Of a stretch of DNA of 64,000 nt, positions 50,052 through 58,023 are shown in pieces; position 1 is the first letter of the stretch; the number at the start of each line of letters is the position of its first letter. The notes below the pieces were generated by a model. That model saw nothing but the letters and a program-made list of their open reading frames with translations, searched no databases and had not been told where the DNA came from. The DNA is from Azospirillum soli (GTDB lineage Bacteria > Pseudomonadota > Alphaproteobacteria > Azospirillales > Azospirillaceae): the NCBI RefSeq assembly GCF_017876165.1, contig NZ_JAGINQ010000003.1, positions 62,001 through 126,000 on the forward strand. Direction: 5' to 3'. The position numbers were made by a program, and so were the translations under genes.

Positions 50052-51170
50052 ATGGCATCAGTCCGAAAACGCACCCTGCCCAGCGGCAAGGCAGTCTGGC
50101 AGGTGGACTACAAGGATCAGTCCGGCAAACGCCGGTCACGGCAGTTCAAGACGAAGAAGGAGGCCACCGACTACGAAACCAAGGTCCGGGCCGAGATTGC
50201 AGCAGGCATCTACATGCATGCCGCCGACTCGGTTTCCGTCGAGGAGGCATGCCGCCAATACCTTGAACACCTGAAGGTGCGGCGCGACACCGGGCAGACG
50301 ATGGAGCCGGCCACGTACGTGGTCTACGAGAGCTGCATCCGCCGGCACATCCTTGACCTCAAGGTCGGACTCGGGGCGGTGAAGCTGGCGAGTCTCCGAA
50401 CGAAGACGGTCGCCGACTTCCGGGATCGCCTGCTGTCCTCCGGCCGCTCGGTCGCGATGACGAAGCGGATCATCGCCACGTTGGGCTTCATGCTCAAGCA
50501 CGCCAGGGCGAACGACCTCATCTTCACCGACCCGGTCGAAGGCGTCGTCGTGCGCCGTCAGAGCCGGTCCAGCAGCGCCATCTCGCTTGAGGCGGCCCAA
50601 CAACTCCGGGACAACGTGAAGAAGCTCCTCGGCGCCGCCGACGATGACTTCCGCCCCTATCTCGTGGTGGCGGCTCTCGCCGGCCTACGCGCGTCCGAGC
50701 AGCGCGGCTTGCGGTGGGAGAACGTGGATCTGACGAAGGGCATCATCCGCGTGAGGGAACGGGCCGACATCTTCAACAAGATCGGCGATCCCAAGAGCGA
50801 GGCCGGAACCCGCGACATCCCGATAGGGCCGATGGTCACCAACACCCTGAAGGCCTGGAAGCTCAAGTGCCCGACGTCCGAACTGGGCTTGGTGTTTCCC
50901 AACCGCAAAGGGGGCGTCCGGACACAGACCGACGTGCACCGCCTCTGGTTCAAGCCCCTATGCGGCAAGCTCGGGATCACGATGCGGTGGCACGACCTGC
51001 GTCACTTTGCCGTCTCAGCGTGGATCGACCAAGGCTTCAGCATCAAGGCCGTCATGACCTTCGCCGGCCACAAGGACTACCGGATGACGATGGAGCGCTA
51101 CGGCAAGCTGTTCCCGTCCGAGGATCACCACAAGGCCGTCGCCGACATGGAGAAGCGGCTTTTCGGGTAA
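50052..51170 (+). CDS. int: Tyrosine integrase
   Basis: The protein is 372 residues from the ATG at 50052, which has GAGAGGA upstream (50034 is an alternative start). An AP2-like arm-binding N-terminus (VRKRTLPSGKAVWQVDYKDQ) is followed by a core-binding domain and the catalytic domain. Catalytic residues are visible: Arg213, Lys248, His314, Arg317, His340 and Tyr350 (HDLRHFA, GHKDYRMTMERYGKL). It integrates the prophage at the 3' end of flgH, and the right core lies 80 bp downstream. Confidence 0.93.
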   Translation: MASVRKRTLPSGKAVWQVDYKDQSGKRRSRQFKTKKEATDYETKVRAEIAAGIYMHAADSVSVEEACRQYLEHLKVRRDTGQTMEPATYVVYESCIRRHILDLKVGLGAVKLASLRTKTVADFRDRLLSSGRSVAMTKRIIATLGFMLKHARANDLIFTDPVEGVVVRRQSRSSSAISLEAAQQLRDNVKKLLGAADDDFRPYLVVAALAGLRASEQRGLRWENVDLTKGIIRVRERADIFNKIGDPKSEAGTRDIPIGPMVTNTLKAWKLKCPTSELGLVFPNRKGGVRTQTDVHRLWFKPLCGKLGITMRWHDLRHFAVSAWIDQGFSIKAVMTFAGHKDYRMTMERYGKLFPSEDHHKAVADMEKRLFG

Positions 51171-51250
51171 CCGCGCCGCACGCAACACAGAAGCAACACG
51201 ATTTTTATAAGCTATTGGTTTTTCTATAGCTTTCTCGCCTATTGTTCAGG

Positions 51251-51266
51251 ATGCCCTTCTAAGGAC
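51251..51266 (+). repeat. Right attachment core (attR)
   Basis: An exact copy of the 16-bp left core ATGCCCTTCTAAGGAC. Sequence to the right is the original flgH downstream DNA. Confidence 0.9.
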
Positions 51267-51294
51267 AGCCATCACGGAACGGTCGAACGGAGAA

Positions 51295-51321
51295 GGGGAA
51301 GGGAGCATGGCTCCCTTCCCC
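51295..51321 (+). terminator. Displaced flgH terminator
   Basis: The perfect 12-bp stem GGGGAAGGGAGC/GCTCCCTTCCCC with ATG loop is followed by CTTTCG. It lies 29 bp past the core copy of the flgH stop, so in an unlysogenised chromosome it would end flgFGAH transcription. Confidence 0.7.
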
Positions 51322-51548
51322 CTTTCGTCGTTTCCGGACGGGCAGTTTCTGCCGCCCGGCATCTTCCGCCGCGCCCTTCCCTGCCCAGTTGGACGCGCCG
51401 ATGCCCTGGAGCATTTGCGATCCCCACTTGCTTAAACATCAGGCTTGTCCCGCCAACGTGTTCAAGAGTCGCTTGGTTTCTGCTACGCTCTCTTTGGTAG
51501 CAATCGCGATCAACGAATCGCCGGATGAGAGATGGAACGGAGACCGAA

Positions 51549-52475
51549 ATGCCGCAGCCGAGAATCTACGGAACCGAGAACAGCGATACCCTGACCATCG
51601 GTGGAAGAGGGACAAGCATCGTCTATGGCCTGGCCGGCAACGACAGCATTTCAGGTACCAATTTTGAGTTAGACGTGCTGTTCGGTGGCGACGGCATGGA
51701 CTACATTTTCGGCGGAACCGGTGACTATGTGATCGGTGGCGCCGGGGATGACACCCTCTACGGCACCTATGTCACCGGTGGAGCTGGAAACGACCGTATC
51801 TCGAACGCTGTCGTCCTTCAGTACAGCGGCCCGCAAAGCGCCTATTCGATCACGTGGGTTCCCGAGATCGAATACCATTCATCGCGGAACTATACGTCGG
51901 GGTACTGGAGCATCGCCGACACGCGCCCCGGAAGCCCGGACGGGACTGATCGGGTCTATAGTTATTCCGCCATCACTTTTTCCGACACGTCCGACTTCCC
52001 GACCTCGACAACCACCGTTCCGGAATCGCAACAGACGAACGTTTACCGATTCTACAACACGCAAACGCTAACGCACTTCTATACCAACAACTTGGCAGAA
52101 GTGGACTTCATTCGGCAAAACCTGCCCACCTTCAATTATGAAGGCGCACGCTTCCAAGTCCCCATTAGCGCCGATGTTGCCGATGCAAAGCCCATGTACC
52201 GGTTCTACAACACGGTATCGCAATCCCACTTCTTTACATTCGACGAAAACGAGCGCGACTATTTAATTAGCAACTTGCCGGACTTCAAGTTTGAAGGCAT
52301 CGGTATGTACGGATACACAAACAACGCGGTTGATGGCGCGCAGGAGTTGTACCGCTTCTATAACGAGGCGACGAGCCGGCATTTCTTCACGACGAGCGAG
52401 GTTGAGCGTGACTTCGTCCTCGACTCGTTGCCGAGCTATCGTTTCGAGGGCATTGCCGGGTGGGTGTTCGGCTAA
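51549..52475 (+). CDS. RTX-type secreted protein with DUF5648 repeats
   Basis: The protein is 308 residues from the ATG at 51549, 6 nt after GGAG. Residues 20-90 carry degenerate Ca-binding RTX nonapeptides (GLAGNDSISG, GGTGDYVIGGAGDDTLYG, TGGAGNDRIS). The C-terminal half has three DUF5648 repeats (VYRFYNTQTLTHFYT, MYRFYNTVSQSHFFT, LYRFYNEATSRHFFT), which are predicted sugar-binding or adhesive. Type I secretion is expected, but no transporter is in the window. It is AT-richer than the flagellar genes around it and lies just outside attR. Confidence 0.8.
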   Translation: MPQPRIYGTENSDTLTIGGRGTSIVYGLAGNDSISGTNFELDVLFGGDGMDYIFGGTGDYVIGGAGDDTLYGTYVTGGAGNDRISNAVVLQYSGPQSAYSITWVPEIEYHSSRNYTSGYWSIADTRPGSPDGTDRVYSYSAITFSDTSDFPTSTTTVPESQQTNVYRFYNTQTLTHFYTNNLAEVDFIRQNLPTFNYEGARFQVPISADVADAKPMYRFYNTVSQSHFFTFDENERDYLISNLPDFKFEGIGMYGYTNNAVDGAQELYRFYNEATSRHFFTTSEVERDFVLDSLPSYRFEGIAGWVFG

Positions 52476-52502
52476 CACACCCGGCCCACAATCCTGCGTC
52501 AT

Positions 52503-52529
52503 AAGCCCGCCCGCAAGGCGGGCTTTTTC
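52503..52529 (+). terminator. Terminator of the RTX gene
   Basis: The stem AAGCCCGCC/GGCGGGCTT with CCGCA-type loop is followed by TTTT. It lies 28 bp after the stop. Confidence 0.9.
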
Positions 52530-52617
52530 ATGCTTGTCAGCGGTTTCGATCGAACGGTCAATTGTGAATGGCCTGACGCGGGGCATCGTGGCGAGGACTC
52601 ACGGCGGCCACATCTCC

Positions 52618-52665
52618 GAATCGAAAAGGCCCCCCGCCTGGATCGGTGGGAGGCCTTTTCGATTC
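52618..52665 (-). terminator. Terminator of dksA
   Basis: A perfect 14-bp inverted repeat (GAATCGAAAAGGCC/GGCCTTTTCGATTC) with a 20-nt loop, 20 bp downstream of the dksA stop. The symmetric A/T sides would allow termination in both directions. Confidence 0.75.
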
Positions 52666-52685
52666 GTGCGGACCGTGCCGGCGCG

Positions 52686-53105
52686 TCAGTCGTCGCGCTG
52701 GGTGCGTTCCATGCGCTCGTGCCGTTCCTGGGCTTCCAGGCTCAGCGTCGCGATGGGACGGGCGTCGAGACGGCGGACGGAAATGGGCTCGCCCGTCTCC
52801 TCGCAATAGCCGTAGCTGCCGTCCTGGATCCGCTCCAGAGCCGCGTCGATCTTGGAGATCAGCTTGCGCTCTCGGTCGCGGGTGCGCAGCTCCAGGGCCC
52901 GGTCGGTCTCGGCCGACGCGCGGTCGGCGATGTCCGGTTCCTGAATGCCGCCTTCCTGGAGGCTGTTCAGCGTCTCGTTGGACTCCGCCAGCAGCTCGGC
53001 GCGCCAGCGCAGCAGCTTCTGGCGGAAATACTCCCGCATGGCGGGGTTCATGAACTCCTCGTCTTCCGAGGGCGTGTAGTTCTTAGGCAGGAGCGGCGAC
53101 GTCAT
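52686..53105 (-). CDS. dksA: RNA polymerase-binding factor DksA
   Basis: The protein is 139 residues from the ATG at 53105. The frame is open upstream, but the -10 element lies there. Coiled-coil helices (MREYFRQKLLRWRAELLAES ... ERKLISKIDAALERIQDG) and the C-terminal finger (YGYCEETGEPISVRRLDARP) identify DksA. Of the four zinc Cys of E. coli DksA only the first is kept; the others align with Thr, Ser and Ala. It would modulate transcription with ppGpp. It neighbours fliX, whose stop is 170 bp upstream. Confidence 0.92.
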   Translation of the reverse strand: MTSPLLPKNYTPSEDEEFMNPAMREYFRQKLLRWRAELLAESNETLNSLQEGGIQEPDIADRASAETDRALELRTRDRERKLISKIDAALERIQDGSYGYCEETGEPISVRRLDARPIATLSLEAQERHERMERTQRDD

Positions 53106-53146
53106 CCGAGAGCATCCAACGCAAAAGGGTGATCCGGGCGGCGCGG

Positions 53147-53175
53147 AGTATAGGTAGGCGCTTCGCCAACCGCAA
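53147..53175 (-). promoter_or_regulatory. Sigma-70 promoter of dksA
   Basis: Read on the minus strand, the -35 TTGCGG and -10 TATACT are 17 bp apart, 42 bp upstream of the ATG. A 10-bp hairpin (GCCAACCGCA/TGCGGTTGGC, 53165-53188) overlaps the -35 and may end fliX transcription. Confidence 0.6.
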
Positions 53176-53274
53176 CCCTGCGGTTGGCCCCGCGGCACCG
53201 GAACAAGCCCTTGGAGAAGCGAAGTTTTATAACGCCGGACCGAGCCCGGCCGAACGGCCTGGACCGGAGGCCGG

Positions 53275-53691
53275 TCAAGAGGTGAGCTTCGCCAGCTCGA
53301 CCTGGGCACGCAGGTCGATCTGGTCGAGAATATCGGCCAGCTGCGGATCGTCCACATGGACGCGGCGCGACTGGATCACCTTGGCGAGATCCATCAGCTT
53401 CTGCGCCGGCAAGGTGCCGGACAGCAGGCCGTGCTGGATCTCCTCCAGCTTGTCGAGCATCTCCTCGGCGCGCATCTTGCCGCGCGAGGCACGAGCCGTC
53501 GCGTCGTCGACCTCCTGCAACGCCAGGACACTGGCGATGCCGGCCAGCGGCGCAGCCGCGTGGACGCCGGCCGTGCTGCTCGTCTCGCCGACGAGCTGCT
53601 TGGCGAACGTCCCGCCGGACGCACCATCGGTCTTGCCGGTACGCCGGACCGAGGAGCTGCCGCGAAGATTTCCGGGGCCTTCGACTTTCAT
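53275..53691 (-). CDS. fliX: Flagellar assembly regulator FliX
   Basis: The protein is 138 residues, the usual length. It has the family N-terminus (MKVEGPGNLRGSSSVRRTGK) and C-terminal helices (EEMLDKLEEIQHGLLSGTLP ... VHVDDPQLADILDQIDLRAQ). In Caulobacter FliX couples basal-body assembly to the sigma-54 activator FlbD and is divergent from flgI, exactly as here. A near-CtrA box (TTAA-N7-TCAA) lies about 50 bp upstream. Confidence 0.9.
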   Translation of the reverse strand: MKVEGPGNLRGSSSVRRTGKTDGASGGTFAKQLVGETSSTAGVHAAAPLAGIASVLALQEVDDATARASRGKMRAEEMLDKLEEIQHGLLSGTLPAQKLMDLAKVIQSRRVHVDDPQLADILDQIDLRAQVELAKLTS

Positions 53692-53740
53692 GTTCCGTGC
53701 AACCGGTTTCGGTAATGCTCGTACTGTAGATGGAACAACC

Positions 53741-53755
53741 TTAACATCTGGTCAA
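53741..53755. promoter_or_regulatory. Near-consensus CtrA box in the fliX/flgI divergent region
   Basis: TTAACATCTGGTCAA reads TTAA-N7-TCAA, one mismatch from the full CtrA site. The position between fliX and flgI matches known CtrA control in Caulobacter. No sigma-54 site with correct spacing was found for flgI here. Confidence 0.4.
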
Positions 53756-53919
53756 GGCTTGCCGCAATTGGGCAAAAATTGCCGCTTCCCTGTGACAGAG
53801 AACGGGTCCTGGCGGTGCGATTTTCCGGACAACAGGACGGGAACCGGCGAATTCACCCGATCCGCGCCATGGCATGGCTTTTGTATATGCTTCGGCGTTC
53901 GTTGAGGAGTGTTCCCGTC

Positions 53920-55068
53920 ATGCCGACCAAGACCACCGCCTTCCTGCCGATCCGCACCGCCCTGAACGCTGTCGCCGCGGCCCTGTTCGCGGCCCTGCTG
54001 GCGTTGCCTCTTGCGGCCGAAGCCTCGTCGGCCCGGATCAAGGACGTCGTTGATGTGGAGGGCGTGCGCGACAACATGCTGATCGGCTACGGCCTCGTGG
54101 TCGGCCTGAACGGCACGGGCGACAGCCTCAACAACTCCCCCTTCACCGAGCAGAGCCTCGTCGGCATGCTGGAACGGATGGGCGTCAACACCCGCGGCAC
54201 CAACCTGCGCACCAAGAACGTGGCGGCGGTGATGGTGACGGCGACGCTACCGCCCTACGCCGCCCAGGGCACGCGCATCGACATAACCGTGTCGGCCATG
54301 GGCGATTCCAAGAGCCTGCTGGGCGGGACGCTGCTGGTCACGCCGCTGCTGGGCGCCGACGGCGAGGTCTACGCGGTCGGCCAGGGGCCGATCGCCGTGT
54401 CCGGCTTCTCCGCCCAGGGCCAGGGGGCCAGCGTCACGCGCGGCGTGCCGACCTCCGGCCGGATCGCTTCGGGCGCCATCGTGGAGCGCGAGATCCAATT
54501 CGCGCTGGCCGAAATGCCGGTGCTGCGCCTGTCGCTGCGCAACCCCGACTTCACCACCGCCCAGCGCGTTGCGGTCGCCATCAACACACAGCTGCGCGGC
54601 AACATGGCGCAGGCCACCGACCCGTCGTCGGTCCTGCTGACCGTGCCGGAGGTGCGGCGCGGCGACATCGTCGGCCTGATCACCGAAATCGAGCAGCTGC
54701 GCGTCACCCCCGATCAGGTCGCCCGCGTGGTGGTGGACGAGAAGTCCGGCGTGATCGTGATGGGCGAGAACGTGCGGATTTCCACCGTCGCCATCGCTCA
54801 GGGCAATCTGACCATCCGCGTCACCGAGACCCCGCAGGTCAGCCAGCCCGGCCCCTTCAGCCAGGGCGAGACCGCCGTGGTGCCGCGCACCGACATCCAA
54901 GTGGACGAGCAGTCCAACAACCGCCTTGCCGTGATGCAGTCCGGGGTGACGCTCCAGGAGTTGGTACAATCCTTGAATGCGCTTGGCGTGGGTCCGCGCG
55001 ACATGATCTCGATCCTGCAATCGATCAAGGCCGCCGGCGCCCTGCAAGCCGATATCGAGGTGATCTGA
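53920..55068 (+). CDS. flgI: Flagellar P-ring protein FlgI
   Basis: The protein is 382 residues from the ATG at 53920, with GAGGAG upstream and a signal peptide (cut near AEASSARI). The family core is clear (IKDVVDVEGVRDNMLIGYGL, VVGLNGTGDSLNNSPFTEQS, and the terminal GVGPRDMISILQSIKAAGAL-QADIEVI). It forms the P-ring in the periplasm. Its stop overlaps the next start (TGATGG). Confidence 0.96.
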   Translation: MPTKTTAFLPIRTALNAVAAALFAALLALPLAAEASSARIKDVVDVEGVRDNMLIGYGLVVGLNGTGDSLNNSPFTEQSLVGMLERMGVNTRGTNLRTKNVAAVMVTATLPPYAAQGTRIDITVSAMGDSKSLLGGTLLVTPLLGADGEVYAVGQGPIAVSGFSAQGQGASVTRGVPTSGRIASGAIVEREIQFALAEMPVLRLSLRNPDFTTAQRVAVAINTQLRGNMAQATDPSSVLLTVPEVRRGDIVGLITEIEQLRVTPDQVARVVVDEKSGVIVMGENVRISTVAIAQGNLTIRVTETPQVSQPGPFSQGETAVVPRTDIQVDEQSNNRLAVMQSGVTLQELVQSLNALGVGPRDMISILQSIKAAGALQADIEVI

Positions 55069-55454
55069 TGGACACGGCCCTTTCCCTCCCCAGCCTTCCG
55101 GCTCCGCGTATTCCGGCGCTGGCGGAACGCGCCCTGCAGCATCAGGCGGGCCACTCGCGGACGGAAGCCCGGCCGGACGTGGACGAGAGCAAGGTCGATC
55201 CCGCCACGCGCGCCAAGATCCGCAAGTCCGCCAACGAGTTCGAGACCATGTTCGTGAACCAGATGCTGGGCCACATGCTCGACAGCGTCCCGGTGGACGA
55301 CACCTTCGGCGGCGGCCAGGGCGAGGAGATGTTCAGGTCGATGCTGAACGAGCAATACGGCAAACAAATCACCGGGCGCGGCGGCCTGGGCATCGCCGAT
55401 CAGGTTTACCGCGAGCTTCTGCGCGCACAGGAGGGCAGCCATGGACAAGGTTGA
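55068..55454 (+). CDS. flgJ: Rod-binding protein (FlgJ N-terminal domain only)
   Basis: This 128-residue protein has the rod-binding domain (KSANEFETMFVNQMLGHMLD ... GGQGEEMFRSMLNEQYGKQI). It lacks the muramidase domain of enterobacterial FlgJ, as is normal in alphaproteobacteria. It helps rod assembly in the periplasm. It overlaps flgI and the following gene. Confidence 0.88.
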   Translation: MDTALSLPSLPAPRIPALAERALQHQAGHSRTEARPDVDESKVDPATRAKIRKSANEFETMFVNQMLGHMLDSVPVDDTFGGGQGEEMFRSMLNEQYGKQITGRGGLGIADQVYRELLRAQEGSHGQG

Positions 55455-55959
55455 CGTCCGTTTCCCGCAGCCGGAAAAGAAGGCCGGCCCGCCGCCGAAC
55501 CTGCCCAGGAACGCCGAGGAGCGCGCGGTCGCGCTGATCGACCTGATGGGCCGGATGAGCGCCCATCTGCGACGGGAGAGCGCCGCCGTCCTGCGCCACT
55601 GCGGCGTGGCGGAACTGGCCCGGCTGGCCAATGAGAAGCAGCCGATGATGCTGGTTTATGAGGAGGTCTCGCGCATGCTGCGCGTGGACCGCGACGGCAT
55701 GGCGAAGCTGCCGGACGAGATCAAGGGCAAGCTGCGCGAGGCGACCCGCGCGCTGTACGAGGCCTCCGCCGAGAACGCGGAGGTTCTGCAACGAAACGGG
55801 GCCGCCCAAAAGGTTCTGGTGGACACCGTCGTCGGCGCGATCAACCGCGCGCGGCAGGTCACCACAGTCGCCTACGGCTCCGGTGCCTCCCCCGCCCGCG
55901 CCTACGGCCCGCCGCCGCGCGGCCAAGCGAACGCCGCCACGCTGAACACCCAGCTGTAG
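55441..55959 (+). CDS. FlgN-like flagellar export chaperone
   Basis: The protein is 172 residues. A long helical region (ALIDLMGRMSAHLRRESAAV ... KQPMMLVYEEVSRMLRVDRD) fits the FlgN coiled-coil fold, ending in a Pro/Gly-rich tail. FlgN escorts hook-filament junction proteins. The match is by structure pattern and operon position, 13 bp overlapping flgJ. Confidence 0.65.
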   Translation: MDKVDVRFPQPEKKAGPPPNLPRNAEERAVALIDLMGRMSAHLRRESAAVLRHCGVAELARLANEKQPMMLVYEEVSRMLRVDRDGMAKLPDEIKGKLREATRALYEASAENAEVLQRNGAAQKVLVDTVVGAINRARQVTTVAYGSGASPARAYGPPPRGQANAATLNTQL

Positions 55960-55988
55960 CCGCTGATCGCGTCTACTATTCGACCTTG

Positions 55989-56017
55989 AAGGGCCGCCCG
56001 CACAAGCGGCCCTTTTC
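55989..56017 (+). terminator. Terminator of flgI-flgJ-flgN-like operon
   Basis: The stem AAGGGCCGC/GCGGCCCTT with an 8-nt loop is followed by TTC TTTT. It lies 30 bp after the stop. Confidence 0.88.
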
Positions 56018-56150
56018 TTTTGGACACCGACGCGGCAAGAAGCGCACCGTCACCCGGCGGAATTTGCCGCCCGCCGGCCGGAACTGCCGGGCTCCTCTCC
56101 CACCGGCCGCGCGGCCCTCGGAAATCCCAGGCTCCAAACCGCGTCGAGTT

Positions 56151-56166
56151 TGGCCCGAGAGTTGCT
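56151..56166 (+). promoter_or_regulatory. Sigma-54 promoter of fliK-flgD
   Basis: TGGCCCGAGAGTTGCT has the -24 GG at 56152-56153 and the -12 GC at 56164-56165, with exactly 10 nt between. The fliK start is 42 bp downstream of the -12. It matches the flgF promoter in type. Confidence 0.8.
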
Positions 56167-56206
56167 AGAGAAGGCATGCGCATCGCAGCCTTGAGGAATC
56201 CGTCCC

Positions 56207-57991
56207 ATGGAAATTCAATCGAACGCCACGGCGGCGTCCCTGTTCGAGAGCCTGTCCCAAAAGGAAGGGGCCGGCGCCAAGGGCGACATGTTCGCGTCGA
56301 TGATGAACCGGATCCTGACCGAGGCCGCGAACCGCAAGCGCGAACAGGCGCAGGCCGACGCAGAGGCCGCCGACCGGAAGGCGCCGGTCCGCGCCGACCG
56401 GCCCAAGCCGCGCCACGCCGACGTCAGCGCGCAGCCCCCGCGCGCACCGGAAAAGGTCGAGCCGCCGCCCGCCAAGGAGCGCCCGGAACCGAAAGCCGAG
56501 GCCAAGGACAACGCACCGCCGCGCGCGGAGAAGGCTGAGGCTCCGCAACGGGATCCTCAGGCCCCGAAGGCGGACAAGGCGGAACGCGCGGCGAAGAAGG
56601 ATGCGACGGACGGCTCCCGGAAGACGGATGACACCCAGGCCAAGGACGCCCCGGCCGACCAGACCGCCGCCGGTGCGGACGAGGCGCCGCAGGACGGCAA
56701 CGCCAAGGTCGCGGCTGACGGTGATGTCCCGAGCGACGCGCCGCAGGAGCTGGCCAAAGGCGACGAACTCATCGTCATCGACGCCGAACTGACGATCACC
56801 GAGACCACCATCGAGGTCATCACCGACGAAGGCGCCTTCGCGCTGGCGATGACGGAGCAGACGGCCACCCTCGACATCGAAGGCGCCGAAGCTGGAGCCG
56901 AACAGGCCGCCGAGGCGCTGAAGGCTATCACTGGCGCTGGCACTGGCGATGCCGACGCGGCCCAGCCGGCGGCCGAAGTCGATCCGGCGGTCCAGCTTGC
57001 CGCCGCCCAGGCGGCTCTGGCAGCCCAAGCCGCGGCGCAGACTCCGCAGGACGCCGCCACGGCGGGGGCCGACGCGTCGAAGGCGGCGGAGGCGGTGCAC
57101 GCCGTCAAACCGGGCGAGGCGGTTCCGCTGGAGACGGTGCCGGGCGATCTGGCCGCCGATCTGGCCGCCGATGCCTTGTCGGAGACCGACGACGATGCGC
57201 CGCTGCCCGGCAATCTGGCCGAACTGGCCGCCGCGAAGGCGAAGGGCTCGGACAAGTCCGGTGCCAAGGGCGATGGCGATGCCGGCACCAAGGGCGACGG
57301 GCAGAACCAGGGCGGAAACCCGGCCCTGGCGCAGGTCCAGACCCAGCCGGCCCAGACCGCCGAATCGGCGAAGAGCACGGCGGAAACCGCCTTCGCGGCC
57401 GCCGTCGCCACCGCCGCGGATGTTGTGCCCACGGCGAAGCCGGCCGAGGCCGCGCCGACCAGCACCCATCCGGCCATCGCCGCGATGGAAGCGCCGCGCG
57501 GCGCCGCCGGCGTGGACGAACCGCAGGCCACGGCGCATCTGCGCCCGTCGCGCGGGTCGGCCGCCATGCCGCAGGGCGTGCACGAGCAGATGGCCGTCCA
57601 CATCCAGAAAAACGTGTCGGACGGTAACGATCAGTTCACCATCAACCTGCGCCCGGTCGAGATGGGCCGCATCGACATCCGGCTGGAAATCGCGGCGGAC
57701 GGCCGCGTCAGCGCGATGGTCGCGGTGGAGAAGGCGCAGACCCTCGAACTTCTCCAGCGCGACAGCCGCAATCTGGAACGGGCCTTGCAGGACGCTGGAC
57801 TGAAGGCGGACAGCAACAGTCTCAACTTCAGCCTGCGCGGCGAAGGCGGCAATCCTTTCCAGGATGACGCCCGCCAGGGCGGCACCGGCCGACGCGGCCG
57901 GCGCGGCGGCGGAGGCGGAGGCGAGGTCGAGGATGTCACCGCCGCCTACACCGCCACGCTGGCCCCCGGCCGCGTCGATATCCACGCCTGA
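56207..57991 (+). CDS. fliK: Flagellar hook-length control protein FliK
   Basis: This 594-residue protein is largely Ala/Asp/Lys-rich and disordered, serving as a ruler. The conserved C-terminal switch domain is at about residues 460-560 (QFTINLRPVEMGRIDIRLEI, ADGRVSAMVAVEKAQTLELL), ending in a Gly/Arg-rich tail. It measures hook length and switches export specificity. It is first gene of fliK-flgD. Confidence 0.9.
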   Translation: MEIQSNATAASLFESLSQKEGAGAKGDMFASMMNRILTEAANRKREQAQADAEAADRKAPVRADRPKPRHADVSAQPPRAPEKVEPPPAKERPEPKAEAKDNAPPRAEKAEAPQRDPQAPKADKAERAAKKDATDGSRKTDDTQAKDAPADQTAAGADEAPQDGNAKVAADGDVPSDAPQELAKGDELIVIDAELTITETTIEVITDEGAFALAMTEQTATLDIEGAEAGAEQAAEALKAITGAGTGDADAAQPAAEVDPAVQLAAAQAALAAQAAAQTPQDAATAGADASKAAEAVHAVKPGEAVPLETVPGDLAADLAADALSETDDDAPLPGNLAELAAAKAKGSDKSGAKGDGDAGTKGDGQNQGGNPALAQVQTQPAQTAESAKSTAETAFAAAVATAADVVPTAKPAEAAPTSTHPAIAAMEAPRGAAGVDEPQATAHLRPSRGSAAMPQGVHEQMAVHIQKNVSDGNDQFTINLRPVEMGRIDIRLEIAADGRVSAMVAVEKAQTLELLQRDSRNLERALQDAGLKADSNSLNFSLRGEGGNPFQDDARQGGTGRRGRRGGGGGGEVEDVTAAYTATLAPGRVDIHA

Positions 57992-58023
57992 CCAGACCAG
58001 CCTGAAGCCGAAGGACAAACGCC

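Larger units (their letters stand above)
11282..51266. mobile_element. Prophage, temperate podovirus type, inserted at 3' end of flgH
   Basis: The element is bounded by identical 16-bp cores at 11282-11297 and 51251-51266, with a tyrosine integrase next to the right core. It spans 40 kb and includes lysogeny control, replication genes, a minus-strand late operon (terminases, portal, scaffold, SU10-type capsid, adaptor, nozzle, internal proteins, endolysin) and accessory genes. No tail-tube, baseplate or tape-measure gene is seen, which fits a short-tailed particle. One replication-block ORF may be frameshifted. All core morphogenesis genes look intact, so it may be inducible. Confidence 0.93.
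51171..51548. other. attR junction region
   Basis: The region holds two GCAACAC motifs 11 bp apart (51182-51200), the right core (51251-51266), the displaced flgH terminator (51295-51321), the chromosomal copy of the 55-bp segment (51334-51387) and the promoter region of the RTX gene. There is no gene. Confidence 0.75.

Noticed and set aside
11298..51250. CRISPR array
   Set aside because: No series of regularly spaced identical repeats with unique spacers was seen. The GCAACACG and GGTATC repeats are too short and too few.
53757..53905. Sigma-54 promoter for flgI
   Set aside because: TTGGGCAAAAATTGCC and TGGCTTTTGTATATGC have 9 and 11 nt between GG and GC instead of the required 10.
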